A DNA stretch of 64,000 bases from an uncultured Clostridia bacterium. GTDB lineage: Bacteria; Bacillota; Clostridia; Christensenellales; Borkfalkiaceae. Numbering within the stretch: position 1 is the stretch's first letter; every line of letters begins with the position of its first letter. The DNA is taken from assembly GCA_947087265.1 (NCBI GenBank), contig CAMUBY010000003.1:62001-126000 (forward strand). The letters run 5' to 3'. Of this stretch, positions 14,708 through 23,587 are shown piece after piece. The translations under genes were made by a program, and so were the position numbers. The notes under the pieces are model-generated. The model saw only the letters and a list, made by a program, of their open reading frames with translations. It did not search any database and was not told the origin of the DNA.

Positions 14708-16771
14708 TTATTTTATTTTTGCGCGCATACGCATGGAATTGAGCACCGCAAGGAGCATGACGCCCGTATCGCCGAGCACCGCCGCCCAGAGCGGAATAAA
14801 CCCGACGAGCGACAACGCCATAAGCGCAATTTTGATGCCGATAGAGAGAATGATATTTTCCGCAACGATTTTACGCGTCTTTTTCGCGCCCTTCACAGCC
14901 TTAGGAAGCGCGGAAAGATTGTCGCTTGCGAGCACGAAATCGCTCGCCTCGATTGCCGCGTCGCTCCCCAAGCCGCCCATAGCAACCGAAACGTCGCTCA
15001 CCGTCATGACGGGGGTATCGTTAATGCCGTCGCCCACATAGAGGAGCGCACCCTCTTCCTTTAATTTTTGCGCGCGTTCGGGCTTTTCCTGCGGCAGAAG
15101 TTCGGCGCAGATTTCGTCAACGGGAAGCCCCGAAAGACTTGCCTCCGCCCTTACACGCGTGTCGCCCGTGAGTACCGCTATTTTCTGAATTCCCGTATTT
15201 TTCAATGTGGTGAGCGCGTCCGCCGCCTCGCTCCGTACTTTGTCCTCGATTTCCACACTGCCGAGATAGTTTCCGTCCTCGGCAACGTGCACCGCAAGAA
15301 GACTCCCTTCTGATTCCGGGCACTCGATTCCGCGTTCGGACATTAAGCGTTTGCTGCCGACAAGCACCTCTTTCCCGTTTACGACCGCCGCAAGCCCCAA
15401 ACCCGCGAGTTCTTCGCAAGATTCCGCCACCTGCACTTCGATTCCGGCAAAAGCTTGCGCCAAGGGATGGGAAGAATTTTTTTCCGCCGCGGCAGCAAGA
15501 AGCAATACGCGCTCGCCGCCGTTGACTTTTGCTACGGAAAACCTGCCCTCGGTCAGCGTGCCCGTCTTATCGAACGCGGCAACTTTTACGCCCGCTAAAC
15601 TGTCGAGATACACCGCACCCTTTGCAAGCACGCCGCACCGCGCGAGCGTGCCCACGCCCGAAAAATAAGTGAGCGGCACAGAGATAATGAGGGCGCACGG
15701 GCAGGAAATGACAAGGAAATTCAAGGCGCGCGGTATCCATTCGCTGAAATTATTGCCTTGGAAAAGGGGCGGAATTACCGCTACAATGATTGCAATCAGA
15801 ACGACGACAGGCGTATAGATGCGTGCAAACTTCGTAATAAACTTTTCGGGTTTCGCCTTTTGAGAGGCGGAATTTTCCACGAGTTCGAGAATCTTTGCCG
15901 CCGCGCTCTCCGAAGCAGGGCGCACGACTTCGGCTTTGACCGCATTGCCTGCGTTCACGCAACCCGAAAGGAGTTCTCCCCCCGCGCCCACTTCGCGCAG
16001 ATACGCTTCCCCCGTAATCGATTTAGTATCGAGCGAAGTTTCTCCCTCCAACAGTCGACAGTCGGCAGGAATTTTGTCGCCCTTGCGAATGAGCACTTTG
16101 TCTCCGATTTGAAGCTCCTCAGGAGAAATTTCTTCCTGTCCGTTTTCCGTGATACGAATCGCCGTATCGCTCTTCAATTCCATGAGCCGCGTAATCGCTC
16201 CGCGCGACGAGCCGACCGCTACCGACTGCAACAACTCGCCGATTTGATAGAGAATCATAACAATACCGCCCTCCATACTCTCGCGCAATGCAAACGCGCC
16301 TGCGGCGGCAATGAGCATGAGCAAATTTTCGTCCAGCAAAAGACTCAGATGAAAACCGCCCTTAAACGCTTTCACAACGTTTTTGCAAGCGTTCCAGACG
16401 ACCGACCAGCCCGCCGCGGCAAATGCGCCGAGGTACAACCCGAACGGAATCCACTCGCTGCCCGCATTTACAAGTTCCAAAACAAGCGCAGGAATAAAGA
16501 ATGCCAGCGCGACGGCAATGGAAATTATTTCTTTTAAGTGCCGTTCCTTTTTGCGGGGCGCGTTGCCGTCGATAATCTCCACTTCCTCGAAGTGGGAAAT
16601 CGTATGAATCGCCTGTTCCAGCGTCTTTTGCGTATCGTATTCAAATTTCACGCGCTGAGTGACAAAATCGACCGAAACGTTTTCCGTTCCCCCGATTCGT
16701 TCGAGTTCTTCCTGTAATTCCGCTGCGCAGGCGGCGCAGTCCAAATTTTTGATGCGAATGAGTTTCTGCAT
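14708..16771 (-). CDS. Heavy-metal P-type ATPase (Zn/Cd/Pb exporter type)
   Basis: The protein has 687 residues. The N-terminal HMA metal-binding domain has LDCAACAAEL (C12xxC15). Then come membrane helices, the actuator SITGEAY, the transmembrane metal motif SCPCALIIS, phosphorylation motif DKTGTLTEG, SSHPLA and GDGINDTPVM. CPC plus a CAAC head and an ArsR partner point to Zn2+/Cd2+/Pb2+ export rather than copper. It lies 14 bp downstream of the arsR-family gene in one operon. The ribosome site is AGGAGG. Confidence 0.94.
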   Translation of the reverse strand: MQKLIRIKNLDCAACAAELQEELERIGGTENVSVDFVTQRVKFEYDTQKTLEQAIHTISHFEEVEIIDGNAPRKKERHLKEIISIAVALAFFIPALVLELVNAGSEWIPFGLYLGAFAAAGWSVVWNACKNVVKAFKGGFHLSLLLDENLLMLIAAAGAFALRESMEGGIVMILYQIGELLQSVAVGSSRGAITRLMELKSDTAIRITENGQEEISPEELQIGDKVLIRKGDKIPADCRLLEGETSLDTKSITGEAYLREVGAGGELLSGCVNAGNAVKAEVVRPASESAAAKILELVENSASQKAKPEKFITKFARIYTPVVVLIAIIVAVIPPLFQGNNFSEWIPRALNFLVISCPCALIISVPLTYFSGVGTLARCGVLAKGAVYLDSLAGVKVAAFDKTGTLTEGRFSVAKVNGGERVLLLAAAAEKNSSHPLAQAFAGIEVQVAESCEELAGLGLAAVVNGKEVLVGSKRLMSERGIECPESEGSLLAVHVAEDGNYLGSVEIEDKVRSEAADALTTLKNTGIQKIAVLTGDTRVRAEASLSGLPVDEICAELLPQEKPERAQKLKEEGALLYVGDGINDTPVMTVSDVSVAMGGLGSDAAIEASDFVLASDNLSALPKAVKGAKKTRKIVAENIILSIGIKIALMALSLVGFIPLWAAVLGDTGVMLLAVLNSMRMRAKIK

Positions 16772-16785
16772 TCCTTTCCTTCCTC

Positions 16786-17133
16786 CTAAAATTCACAGTT
16801 CAAATGCGCACAGGCAAGTTCCAAAAGCGCGGTCACGTGCGCGTCCGCAAGCGAATAGACGATATTCTGCCCGTCGCGCCGCGCCTTGATAATGCGGTTA
16901 TCGCGCAGAATACGCAGTTGGTGCGAAACGCCGCTCTGGGTACCCCCTACCGCCTCGATGATATGATTGACGCACAGTTCGCCCTGACGGAGCGCAAGCA
17001 AAATTTTCAAACGGCTGGGTTCGGAAATCGCCTTTAATTCCGCACAAACTTCTCCGACCTCTTCCTCGCTCGGCATATTCTTCTTTGCCCGTTCTGCCGC
17101 AAAACGGTGTTCTTCTTCGTGATTACAATCCAT
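16786..17133 (-). CDS. ArsR/SmtB-family metal-responsive repressor
   Basis: The protein has 115 residues with a winged helix-turn-helix. The N-terminus is metal-ligand rich (MDCNHEEEHRF). The recognition helix region reads GGTQSGVSHQLRILRDN, the ELCVNHI segment carries the alpha3 Cys, and the C-terminal helix has H and C ligands (DAHVTALLELACAHLNCEF) as in alpha5 sites of the SmtB/CzrA class. It should repress its own operon with the P-type ATPase and release on Zn or Cd. The perfect 12-2-12 operator overlaps the promoter. Confidence 0.93.
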   Translation of the reverse strand: MDCNHEEEHRFAAERAKKNMPSEEEVGEVCAELKAISEPSRLKILLALRQGELCVNHIIEAVGGTQSGVSHQLRILRDNRIIKARRDGQNIVYSLADAHVTALLELACAHLNCEF

Positions 17134-17152
17134 AAGTAACTCCTATACTATC

Positions 17153-17178
17153 AATATATGAATAACTATTCATATATT
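17153..17178. promoter_or_regulatory. Perfect 12-2-12 inverted repeat, ArsR/SmtB operator
   Basis: AATATATGAATA at 17153-17164 and its exact reverse complement at 17167-17178, separated by AC. The ATGAAT/ATTCAT core and 12-2-12 geometry are those of SmtB, ZiaR and CzrA operators. It overlaps the -10 box. Confidence 0.9.
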
Positions 17179-17202
17179 ATCACAATAAAAAAACGCTGTC
17201 AA
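17174..17202 (-). promoter_or_regulatory. Promoter of the arsR-metal ATPase operon
   Basis: TTGACA (17197-17202), 17-bp spacer, TAATAT (17174-17179) on minus. The operator covers the -10 and initiation region. The -35 box lies in the loop of the rluA-family gene terminator. Confidence 0.85.
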
Positions 17203-17214
17203 GCGTTTTTTCTA
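17186..17214 (-). terminator. Terminator of the feoAB-pseudouridine synthase operon
   Basis: AAAAAACGC and GCGTTTTTT arms flanking TTGACA as loop, then Ts. It overlaps the arsR promoter. Confidence 0.75.
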
Positions 17215-17219
17215 AATTT

Positions 17220-18026
17220 TTATAAATTAAATTTTGATTGAAAGGTGTGCAAACTCAGATAGGCAAGCACGCCCCTGCCTTCGATATGCAACGATTTTGC
17301 AATGAGCCGCTGCCGCGTGAGGTTGTGTGCGCGGTTGTAAGCGTTATCGCCGTATTTTGTATCGCCTGCGACGGGGTGTGAAAGATACGCCAAATGCGCG
17401 CGGATTTGGTGCGTCTTGCCCGTGTGGAGAGTAATTTGAAGCAAACTTGTTTCCCCTTCTTCCGCAAGCACTTCGTATTCGGTGATAATCTTTTCGCCGA
17501 CAGGCTGCCCCGACACGCGTACTATCGCGTTTTTTTCGTCTTTTTGCAAATACGCTTCTTCCACGGAATGCCGCTTGGGCATTTTGCCGAGCACGCGCGC
17601 AAGATAAATTTTCTGCGTACGACGTTCTCTGAATGCGTTCAAAAGTTCATTTTCCGCTTCCTGCGTTTTTGCGAAAATCAGAAGCCCTGCCGTGTTGCGG
17701 TCCAAGCGATGAATGAAATACGTTTCACCGCGCTCGGAAAGCGCAGAAAATACGGCTTCGGAATTGACGCCGCTCTCCTTATCGGCAACGACGACGTGGT
17801 CGTCCTCGAAACAAATTTCAAAGCCCGTTTTGCACGCCTGCCGCGGCGAGAGGTAATAAACAACTTCGTCGCCCGCACGGAGCATCATATTTTCGACGAC
17901 GCGCACGCCGTTGACGCGGATACTGCGGTCTTTGAGCAATGTGCGGAAACAAAACGAAGCGGGTGCGCTAACGTTGTCTGTGAAATTTTTGAGAGGAATT
18001 TCTCCGTTTACGAGGTACTTTTTCAA
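17220..18026 (-). CDS. RluA/RluD-family pseudouridine synthase with S4 domain
   Basis: The protein has 268 residues from a TTG codon at 18026; the next Met would delete most of the S4 domain. Residues 1-60 form an S4 RNA-binding domain (LLKDRSIRVNGVRV). The catalytic HRLDRNTAGLLIFAKT motif contains the essential Asp, and LHTGKTHQIRAHLAYLSHPV is the second conserved motif. It converts uridine to pseudouridine in rRNA or tRNA; the exact site is unknown. Its start overlaps the end of feoB by 59 bp, so it is translationally linked to an unrelated iron-uptake operon. Confidence 0.88.
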   Translation of the reverse strand: MKKYLVNGEIPLKNFTDNVSAPASFCFRTLLKDRSIRVNGVRVVENMMLRAGDEVVYYLSPRQACKTGFEICFEDDHVVVADKESGVNSEAVFSALSERGETYFIHRLDRNTAGLLIFAKTQEAENELLNAFRERRTQKIYLARVLGKMPKRHSVEEAYLQKDEKNAIVRVSGQPVGEKIITEYEVLAEEGETSLLQITLHTGKTHQIRAHLAYLSHPVAGDTKYGDNAYNRAHNLTRQRLIAKSLHIEGRGVLAYLSLHTFQSKFNL

Positions 18027-19758
18027 ATTTCTTTTTTCCTATTATCAAGAACGCAACGAGCGGCACAAACGCGATAATCAGATACACAGCGCCGCCTTTC
18101 AGCATAAAATACGCCAAATAGGAAAGGAGCAGTGCGCTCACCGTCTGGAACAGGGCGTATAAAAGCGCGCGTTTCCACCCCACTTCCCTTGCGCTAGCCG
18201 CAACCGCGGAAATACAGGGCGAACAGCAGAGCATAAATACCGCAAATGCAAATGCACTCGGAAAGGAATACGGAAAATCTCCGTAAAACATGAGAAGCAC
18301 GCTTGCAACGTTTTCCTTTGCAGCTAAGCCCGAAAGCGCGGCGTAGGCAATTTTCCAATCCCCCATGCCGATGGGCGCAAACAGAAATTTCAATCCGCCG
18401 CACAACTTAGCGAGCATACTCTCTTCTACACTGCAAAAGGTAAACGAAAAGTCAAACGAAGAAAGCAGCCAGGAAAACAGAAAGAACGCCGTAACGACCG
18501 TTGCTACCTTTATTATAAACTGTTTCATCTGAAAGAGCAAGGATTTCAGCACAAAAACAGGTCGCGGCAGTTGCAGGGGAGCAAGTTCCATGACGAACGG
18601 CGGATTTTTTCCGCGCAGCAACAGGGCGGCGAACACGGAAAACCCCACACCGAGCGCATATAGAACGACTACTGCGAAAAACGGATTCTCGAAAAAAGAA
18701 GCCGAGAGCGCGAGGAACACGGGCAATTTCGCACTGCACGGAATATAGGGCAAACACAGAATGACGCGGCGTTGAATTTTTTTATCGTCCAGACCGCGCG
18801 TGGTAAGAATTGCGGCGGCGCTGCAACCGAACCCCATGAGCAGAGAGAACATGGCTCTGCCGTTTAATCCGATTTTTGAAAAGAAGCCGTCCGTGAGCAT
18901 GGCAAGCCGCGACAAAAATCCGCTTTCGTCCATCACCGTCAAAAAGAAAAACAACAGAGCGATTTGCGGAAGAAAACTCAATACTCCGCCGATACTTCCG
19001 AGCAGTCCGTCCGCCACCAGACTCCGCACGACGGGCGAATTTATCTTTTGCGCATAGCCGCCAAGCACATCGCAAAAAAGCGTTTCCACGCCCCCTTTCA
19101 GAAGGTCGCCGGGAAGTCCTTTTGCGAATGTTATAAAGAACGCTGATAGCAGTAAAAATATAAACAGCGGAATACAAACGAAACCGTTGCAAAGCAATTT
19201 ATCAACACGCGACAGTCCTTCTTTCACGGGGGTATAAATACCCTCTAATACATCGGTTTGCCGCTCTGAGAGGCGTTTGGGGGCATTTAACAGCGCGGTA
19301 AGTTCCGATTTTAATTGTTTTTTGTGTTTTTTATCGGCAACAAGTACCGAAACCCCCAATCGCTTGGAAAGTTCGGCGACGTCGAGTTTGCCGCCCTCTC
19401 GCTCGAATATTTTTTTCTTCGTAAGAATTAAAACGGCGCGTCTGCCCGCGCTCAAAAGCGATAAAAAGAGCGGAAGCGAACGTTCCAAACCCGCGCATTC
19501 CGAAACAAATACCACAGGCGATTCGGCGTTTCCGAGGAGATAATCCCGCGTGTATTTTTCTTCCATGCTCATACTGTTGAGCGAGTAAATTCCGGGCAGG
19601 TCGCACAGCGTGACTTTTTGAATGCCGAGCTGAACGCTGCGCTCCGCCGCGCCTACCGTAACGCCGTGCCAGTTTCCCACTTTTTCATGCGCGCCCGTAA
19701 GCAAATTGAACAGCGTGCTCTTGCCCGCGTTTGGGTTTCCGACCAATAGTATTTTCAT
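17968..19758 (-). CDS. feoB: Ferrous iron transporter FeoB, degenerate G4 motif
   Basis: The protein has 596 residues, shorter than many FeoB proteins. The N-terminal G-domain has the P-loop GNPNAGKST, switch I GNWHGVTVG and G3 DLPGIYS. The G4 motif (NxxD), expected after the AVLIL strand, reads TKKK, so the usual guanine-specificity residues are missing. The membrane part has the two Cys gate motifs GFGCSAAAI and PCSAKLP. The ATG at 19758 overlaps the feoA stop (ATGA). It imports Fe2+ under anaerobic conditions. Nucleotide preference may be relaxed; that is inference. Confidence 0.92.
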   Translation of the reverse strand: MKILLVGNPNAGKSTLFNLLTGAHEKVGNWHGVTVGAAERSVQLGIQKVTLCDLPGIYSLNSMSMEEKYTRDYLLGNAESPVVFVSECAGLERSLPLFLSLLSAGRRAVLILTKKKIFEREGGKLDVAELSKRLGVSVLVADKKHKKQLKSELTALLNAPKRLSERQTDVLEGIYTPVKEGLSRVDKLLCNGFVCIPLFIFLLLSAFFITFAKGLPGDLLKGGVETLFCDVLGGYAQKINSPVVRSLVADGLLGSIGGVLSFLPQIALLFFFLTVMDESGFLSRLAMLTDGFFSKIGLNGRAMFSLLMGFGCSAAAILTTRGLDDKKIQRRVILCLPYIPCSAKLPVFLALSASFFENPFFAVVVLYALGVGFSVFAALLLRGKNPPFVMELAPLQLPRPVFVLKSLLFQMKQFIIKVATVVTAFFLFSWLLSSFDFSFTFCSVEESMLAKLCGGLKFLFAPIGMGDWKIAYAALSGLAAKENVASVLLMFYGDFPYSFPSAFAFAVFMLCCSPCISAVAASAREVGWKRALLYALFQTVSALLLSYLAYFMLKGGAVYLIIAFVPLVAFLIIGKKKFEKVPRKRRNSSQKFHRQR

Positions 19759-19979
19759 GTTTTGAGCACCCTCACACCCTCGGCAAGTTCGTAATCCAGT
19801 GCGACTTTCGCACCGCCCGTTTGAATGAGAAATACTTTTTTCCGAAACGACGTTTTCAGCATTACAAACTTTGCGCCCGTATAAATTCCAAGAGACCTCA
19901 GTCGCTCTTTCAACAGCATGGGAAGTTCCACTTTCATGACTACCGCGTGTTCGCCGCGTTTTAATTCGCTTACTTTCAT
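19755..19979 (-). CDS. feoA: FeoA-domain protein
   Basis: The protein has 74 residues, the usual single SH3-like FeoA domain (MKVSELKRGEHAVVMKV, ERLRSLGIYTGAKFVML, VALDYELAEGVRV). It assists FeoB at the cytoplasmic membrane. The start is the ATG at 19979; a longer frame lacks family residues. It is first in the operon feoA-feoB-pseudouridine synthase. A weak promoter (TTGCCG, 18 bp, CATAAT) lies about 50 nt upstream. No Fur-like palindrome was seen. Confidence 0.92.
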   Translation of the reverse strand: MKVSELKRGEHAVVMKVELPMLLKERLRSLGIYTGAKFVMLKTSFRKKVFLIQTGGAKVALDYELAEGVRVLKT

Positions 19980-20041
19980 AATAATAGGAATGCAAGCGAA
20001 ACAAAAATTATGCAAAGTAACTACGGCACACGGCAAAAGGA

Positions 20042-20113
20042 TAGCGCGCGGCTATGCCGCGCGCTTCACCCGCCTTTTTACAAAAACGCGCGGCTGTGCC
20101 GCGCGTTTTCATT
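20042..20113 (-). terminator. Two tandem GC-rich hairpins after the DUF378 gene
   Basis: The first (20089-20113) has CGCGCGGC/GCCGCGCG arms and a T-tract on the minus strand and terminates the DUF378 gene. The second, at about 20042-20064, repeats almost the same arms without a T-tract. Confidence 0.75.
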
Positions 20114-20117
20114 CCCT

Positions 20118-20366
20118 TTAAGCGTGTTCCGTTTCTGTTTCCACTTTTCTGTCCTTTTGCAACTTCAAAGCGCCGTTTGTAATCATCGGCGAAATAATGA
20201 GCCAGATTGCCGCCAACGTGATTAAAACATACACGATAATCGAGCCTACGCTTCTCGGTCCCATAAAGATTGCCGAAACAAGGTTAAAATCAAAAATTCC
20301 GAACAACCCCCAGTTAACTGCGCCGAGCAGAACTAAGATATAAGAAAGTACGTTTGCAAAAATCAT
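20118..20366 (-). CDS. DUF378 (YuzA-type) membrane protein
   Basis: The protein has 82 residues with two membrane helices. The DUF378 signature is clear: LVLLGAVNWGLFGIFDFNLV, followed by a second helix (IIVYVLITLAAIWLI) and a charged tail. The function of the family is unknown. A strong TAGGAGG site precedes the ATG. It is monocistronic, between two terminators. Confidence 0.9.
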   Translation of the reverse strand: MIFANVLSYILVLLGAVNWGLFGIFDFNLVSAIFMGPRSVGSIIVYVLITLAAIWLIISPMITNGALKLQKDRKVETETEHA

Positions 20367-20410
20367 AGTTGCCTCCTATCTCAGTATGTTATACGCCGTT
20401 TTTTTTATAC

Positions 20411-20442
20411 AAAAAACGTCCGCACGAAGCGGACGTTTTTTA
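20411..20442 (-). terminator. Terminator of the 22756-20456 gene
   Basis: ACGTCCGC and GCGGACGT arms; T-run on the minus strand. Confidence 0.9.
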
Positions 20443-20455
20443 ATCTTTCTGTTCT

Positions 20456-22756
20456 TTATTTCGTTTTCTTGTTGCCTTTCAGTTTTTTGAGGTCAACTTC
20501 CTCTACTTTTTTATCCGAAGGCTTCACAAGGAACAAGGCAATCACTATTACAAGAAGCACTGCCGAAATTGCAAAGAGTACAATGGAAACGACATTGTTT
20601 TGCAACCATTCCGACTGACCGGGAGTGTAGTCGAACGGATTCTGTACTTCCACTACCTGATATGCGGTATTCACTTCGTTGGAACGGTTGGGGTCGGTGA
20701 CCGTAAGTTTTACGATATAGTAACCGGAAACCTGCGGATTGAACGAAAGCGAACTGTTACGGTACCAGGCATAAGCGTTATCCGTCTTGTCCCAATCTTC
20801 GTCGTCTTCCTCAACGTCATTGTCGTATACGTTGATTTCCTTTAAGCAGTCTTTATAGTCTTCTTCCACATATTTCTTCGCGTTCTTCACGAAGTCTGCG
20901 TAAGTGGGAACATTCGTTTCCGCGGGAAGTTTTTCTTCGTCGAAATAGTAAAGCGTATAATCTTTTTTTACGCCGTCAAGTGCGATAACCTCAAACGACT
21001 TAATGTTATAAGTGGTATCGCGATAGCCCGAAGTCTGTTCGCCGGGGTCTTCGATGGTAACGCCGGTATAACCCACGTAGAAGCGGAATTCAGGAATTCC
21101 CTCGATATCCCAAATGTTGGAGGAAGAGAGCGTTACAAGCGAATCTTCCAGATAATACTGCATTCCATTGCTTGCCGCGTCTACCGCAAGAATACGGAAC
21201 GTATAGTATCCTTGTTCGGCAATTTCAAATTTCAACGAGTTGTAGGCAAGCGACGTAGCGGAAGACGCGTTATCGCCGTCGGTGTGGCTCGGTTTATGAT
21301 AAAAAATACTGAATTTGAGATTTCTGTAATCTGCATAATCGCTGGTAATTAACCCGCGGAGAGAAGGCAGATAGAAATTTGCACCGCTGCCCGCGCTCAA
21401 ATTCTTAGCCGCTTCGTTTACCGCGTCCTGATAGTTTGCAACCGCTTCGTCATACGCCGCTTGGTCCGTGAAACTGTTTGAATCGCCCTCCGCGCTGTAA
21501 CCGACGTATTGCGGGCCTTTTTTATCGCGGTCTACTTTGATATAATCAAACGCGTTGGCGCCCGATTCGGGAAGCGTTACGCACGCGTCGTCTACGGCAT
21601 ACCAGGTAAGATATACATACTTATTATCTTCTACGCCGTTGTTGCCTTTGAGGTCGAACCGAAGAGAAACGTAAATCATTTCATTGTCTTCATCGCTCGT
21701 GGGCATGAAGTAGGCAGGTCTCGACGCAGTGATATCGCGGTAATCGGTCGTATCGCCTTTTACATATTCGCCGTCGTCGTTCTTTTTCAACATATAATAA
21801 TAGAGCTTCGCCGTAGGGTTGCTGTCGCAAACGTCGATTACCTGATAATTGACGGTAGACGTGCTGAACTTCTGACCCATTTTGAACGCATATACTTTTT
21901 CGTTGAGTACAATTGCAGGCGCAGTATCGTCTAACACTTTACCGCCCGTAACCGTATAATAGCCGTCTTCCGCAACTTCGGACTGAGAAAGGTTTTCGCC
22001 TTTCACAACAAGCGACTGACCGTTCAGGCTGCGCAGGAGCAATTTCTGCGTTACAACTTCCGTTGCGCCCTCTTCCGCTTCCGGCATCGACACCGAGAAC
22101 GTTACGGGAGTTTGCGGCGTGGTTGCCGCCGAGGAACGGTATTCGAGATAATAACCGCCGATGTTCGTAAACGTACCGACAAGCTTTGCAGTTTCTTCCC
22201 CTTCCGCAAGCGATACCGCGAACTCGCCGATGTTATCCCCTTCGGTAAGCGTAAGGGTGAGCCATGCGCTGTTATCTGCAACAGCAAGCACCGCTCCCTC
22301 TTCGCCGTCGGAATTCTTCACGTAAACGGAAACTTTACCGTCCACATTTTTGAAGATAAGAGAGTTTTCCGTCTTTCCCTCTTTGGTGATATTTTCTTCC
22401 GCGCTCTCAAACGTCATTGTGAACGTTTCAAATTTGACGTTTGCAAACTTGAATTGCAGATTGAAATTCTGTTCGGTTTCATCTTCAAACCATTTGAGCG
22501 CAAGATTTCTGCGGTAGTAAACGTTTCCGCCGTCCGTCATTTTGAACGCGGTATAGACGTCGTCGCTGCCCGACGCCGGTTTATAAGCCGTTACGTCTCC
22601 GCCCGTGCCCTGTGAAAATACCGCCGTGGGTTCGTACTCTTTGACTGCCGCCAGCGCGTTGCGGGACGGCGTAGCAGCTAACGCTAACCCAAGCGTCACC
22701 GCGAACAATACTGCAAGAAAAATGATTGCTATAAAACGAATTTTAACCTTTTTCAT
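20456..22756 (-). CDS. Large bitopic cell-surface protein, beta-rich ectodomain
   Basis: The protein has 766 residues. A signal peptide (about 1-37) precedes an ectodomain of roughly 680 residues, then one membrane helix (VVSIVLFAISAVLLVIVIALFLV) and a basic tail (KKLKGNKKTK). The ectodomain has repeated GYY(T/I/L) strand ends (EDGYYTVTGG, EQGYYTFRILAVD, VSGYYIVKLTV), typical of Ig- or cadherin-like folds, with acidic patches that could bind Ca2+. No enzyme motif was recognised. Monocistronic, with promoter and terminator. Probably an adhesin or envelope-structural protein; the ligand is unknown. Confidence 0.75.
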   Translation of the reverse strand: MKKVKIRFIAIIFLAVLFAVTLGLALAATPSRNALAAVKEYEPTAVFSQGTGGDVTAYKPASGSDDVYTAFKMTDGGNVYYRRNLALKWFEDETEQNFNLQFKFANVKFETFTMTFESAEENITKEGKTENSLIFKNVDGKVSVYVKNSDGEEGAVLAVADNSAWLTLTLTEGDNIGEFAVSLAEGEETAKLVGTFTNIGGYYLEYRSSAATTPQTPVTFSVSMPEAEEGATEVVTQKLLLRSLNGQSLVVKGENLSQSEVAEDGYYTVTGGKVLDDTAPAIVLNEKVYAFKMGQKFSTSTVNYQVIDVCDSNPTAKLYYYMLKKNDDGEYVKGDTTDYRDITASRPAYFMPTSDEDNEMIYVSLRFDLKGNNGVEDNKYVYLTWYAVDDACVTLPESGANAFDYIKVDRDKKGPQYVGYSAEGDSNSFTDQAAYDEAVANYQDAVNEAAKNLSAGSGANFYLPSLRGLITSDYADYRNLKFSIFYHKPSHTDGDNASSATSLAYNSLKFEIAEQGYYTFRILAVDAASNGMQYYLEDSLVTLSSSNIWDIEGIPEFRFYVGYTGVTIEDPGEQTSGYRDTTYNIKSFEVIALDGVKKDYTLYYFDEEKLPAETNVPTYADFVKNAKKYVEEDYKDCLKEINVYDNDVEEDDEDWDKTDNAYAWYRNSSLSFNPQVSGYYIVKLTVTDPNRSNEVNTAYQVVEVQNPFDYTPGQSEWLQNNVVSIVLFAISAVLLVIVIALFLVKPSDKKVEEVDLKKLKGNKKTK

Positions 22757-22800
22757 GAAAAATGCTCCATGCAGGCATAAATGCCCAATCTATCTCTTCT

Positions 22801-22829
22801 ATTTTACACAATATTTGCCTTTCCGTCAA
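22801..22829 (-). promoter_or_regulatory. Promoter of the 766-residue surface protein gene
   Basis: TTGACG (22824-22829), 17-bp spacer, TAAAAT (22801-22806) on minus; GGAG lies 10 nt above the ATG. Confidence 0.75.
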
Positions 22830-22876
22830 GCGGTAATACGCGCATAATCGGAAAGAATTTGGAAAAATCGACCATT

Positions 22877-23587
22877 TTACACGGGTTTTAAGGATTCGAT
22901 ATTAAATTTCTTCCAAGGCGTATCGTCCGAAGGAGGCAAAATCATAAACCGAAGCCGCTCTTTGGTGACGGGATGGGTAAAGGCAAGCGAATACGCCCAA
23001 AGCGCAAGATTTCCCTTTACCGCTTTTTCGCCGCCGTAGCGCATATCTCCGAACACGGGGTGAGAAATCCCTGCCGTCTGTACGCGGATTTGGTGACTCC
23101 TGCCCGTATGCAGTTTTATCTCCGTGAGCGAAAGACTACTTTGTTCTTCCAATACACGGTAGTCGAGAATAGCTTCTTTCGCGCCGTCCGTGCCCTGCGT
23201 GCAAATAAACACCATATTATTGACGGCGTTCTTTTTCAGATAGTTCACCAGCTGTCCGTTCTTCTGATTGAGAATCCCGCACAACACCGCAAGATATTTC
23301 TTTTCAAAATCGCCCGTTCGCATCTGCTCGGAAAGCCTGCCCGCCGCCTTGCTCGTTTTGGCAAACACCATAACGCCGCCCGTGGGACGGTCTAAGCGGT
23401 GCACCAATCCGAGATAGACGTTACCCTGCTTTTCATATTTCGTACGGATATATTCCTTAACCAAATCAAACAAACTCTCGTCACCACTTTCATCGGGACA
23501 GGTGGCAAGATTCTGCGGCTTTAACACCACTATAATATGGTTGTCCTCAAAGAGAACCGTGAGCGACTTTTCATAATTCGTTGACAT
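22877..23587 (-). CDS. RluA-family pseudouridine synthase without S4 domain
   Basis: The protein has 236 residues. The catalytic motif VHRLDRPTGGVMVFAKT holds the essential Asp, and LHTGRSHQIRVQ is the second conserved block. There is no N-terminal S4 domain, as in RluA/RluC-like short forms. The RNA target is unknown. GGAGGAATTT precedes the ATG. It overlaps the upstream methyltransferase gene by 17 bp, so both RNA-modifying enzymes are co-expressed. Confidence 0.92.
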   Translation of the reverse strand: MSTNYEKSLTVLFEDNHIIVVLKPQNLATCPDESGDESLFDLVKEYIRTKYEKQGNVYLGLVHRLDRPTGGVMVFAKTSKAAGRLSEQMRTGDFEKKYLAVLCGILNQKNGQLVNYLKKNAVNNMVFICTQGTDGAKEAILDYRVLEEQSSLSLTEIKLHTGRSHQIRVQTAGISHPVFGDMRYGGEKAVKGNLALWAYSLAFTHPVTKERLRFMILPPSDDTPWKKFNIESLKPV

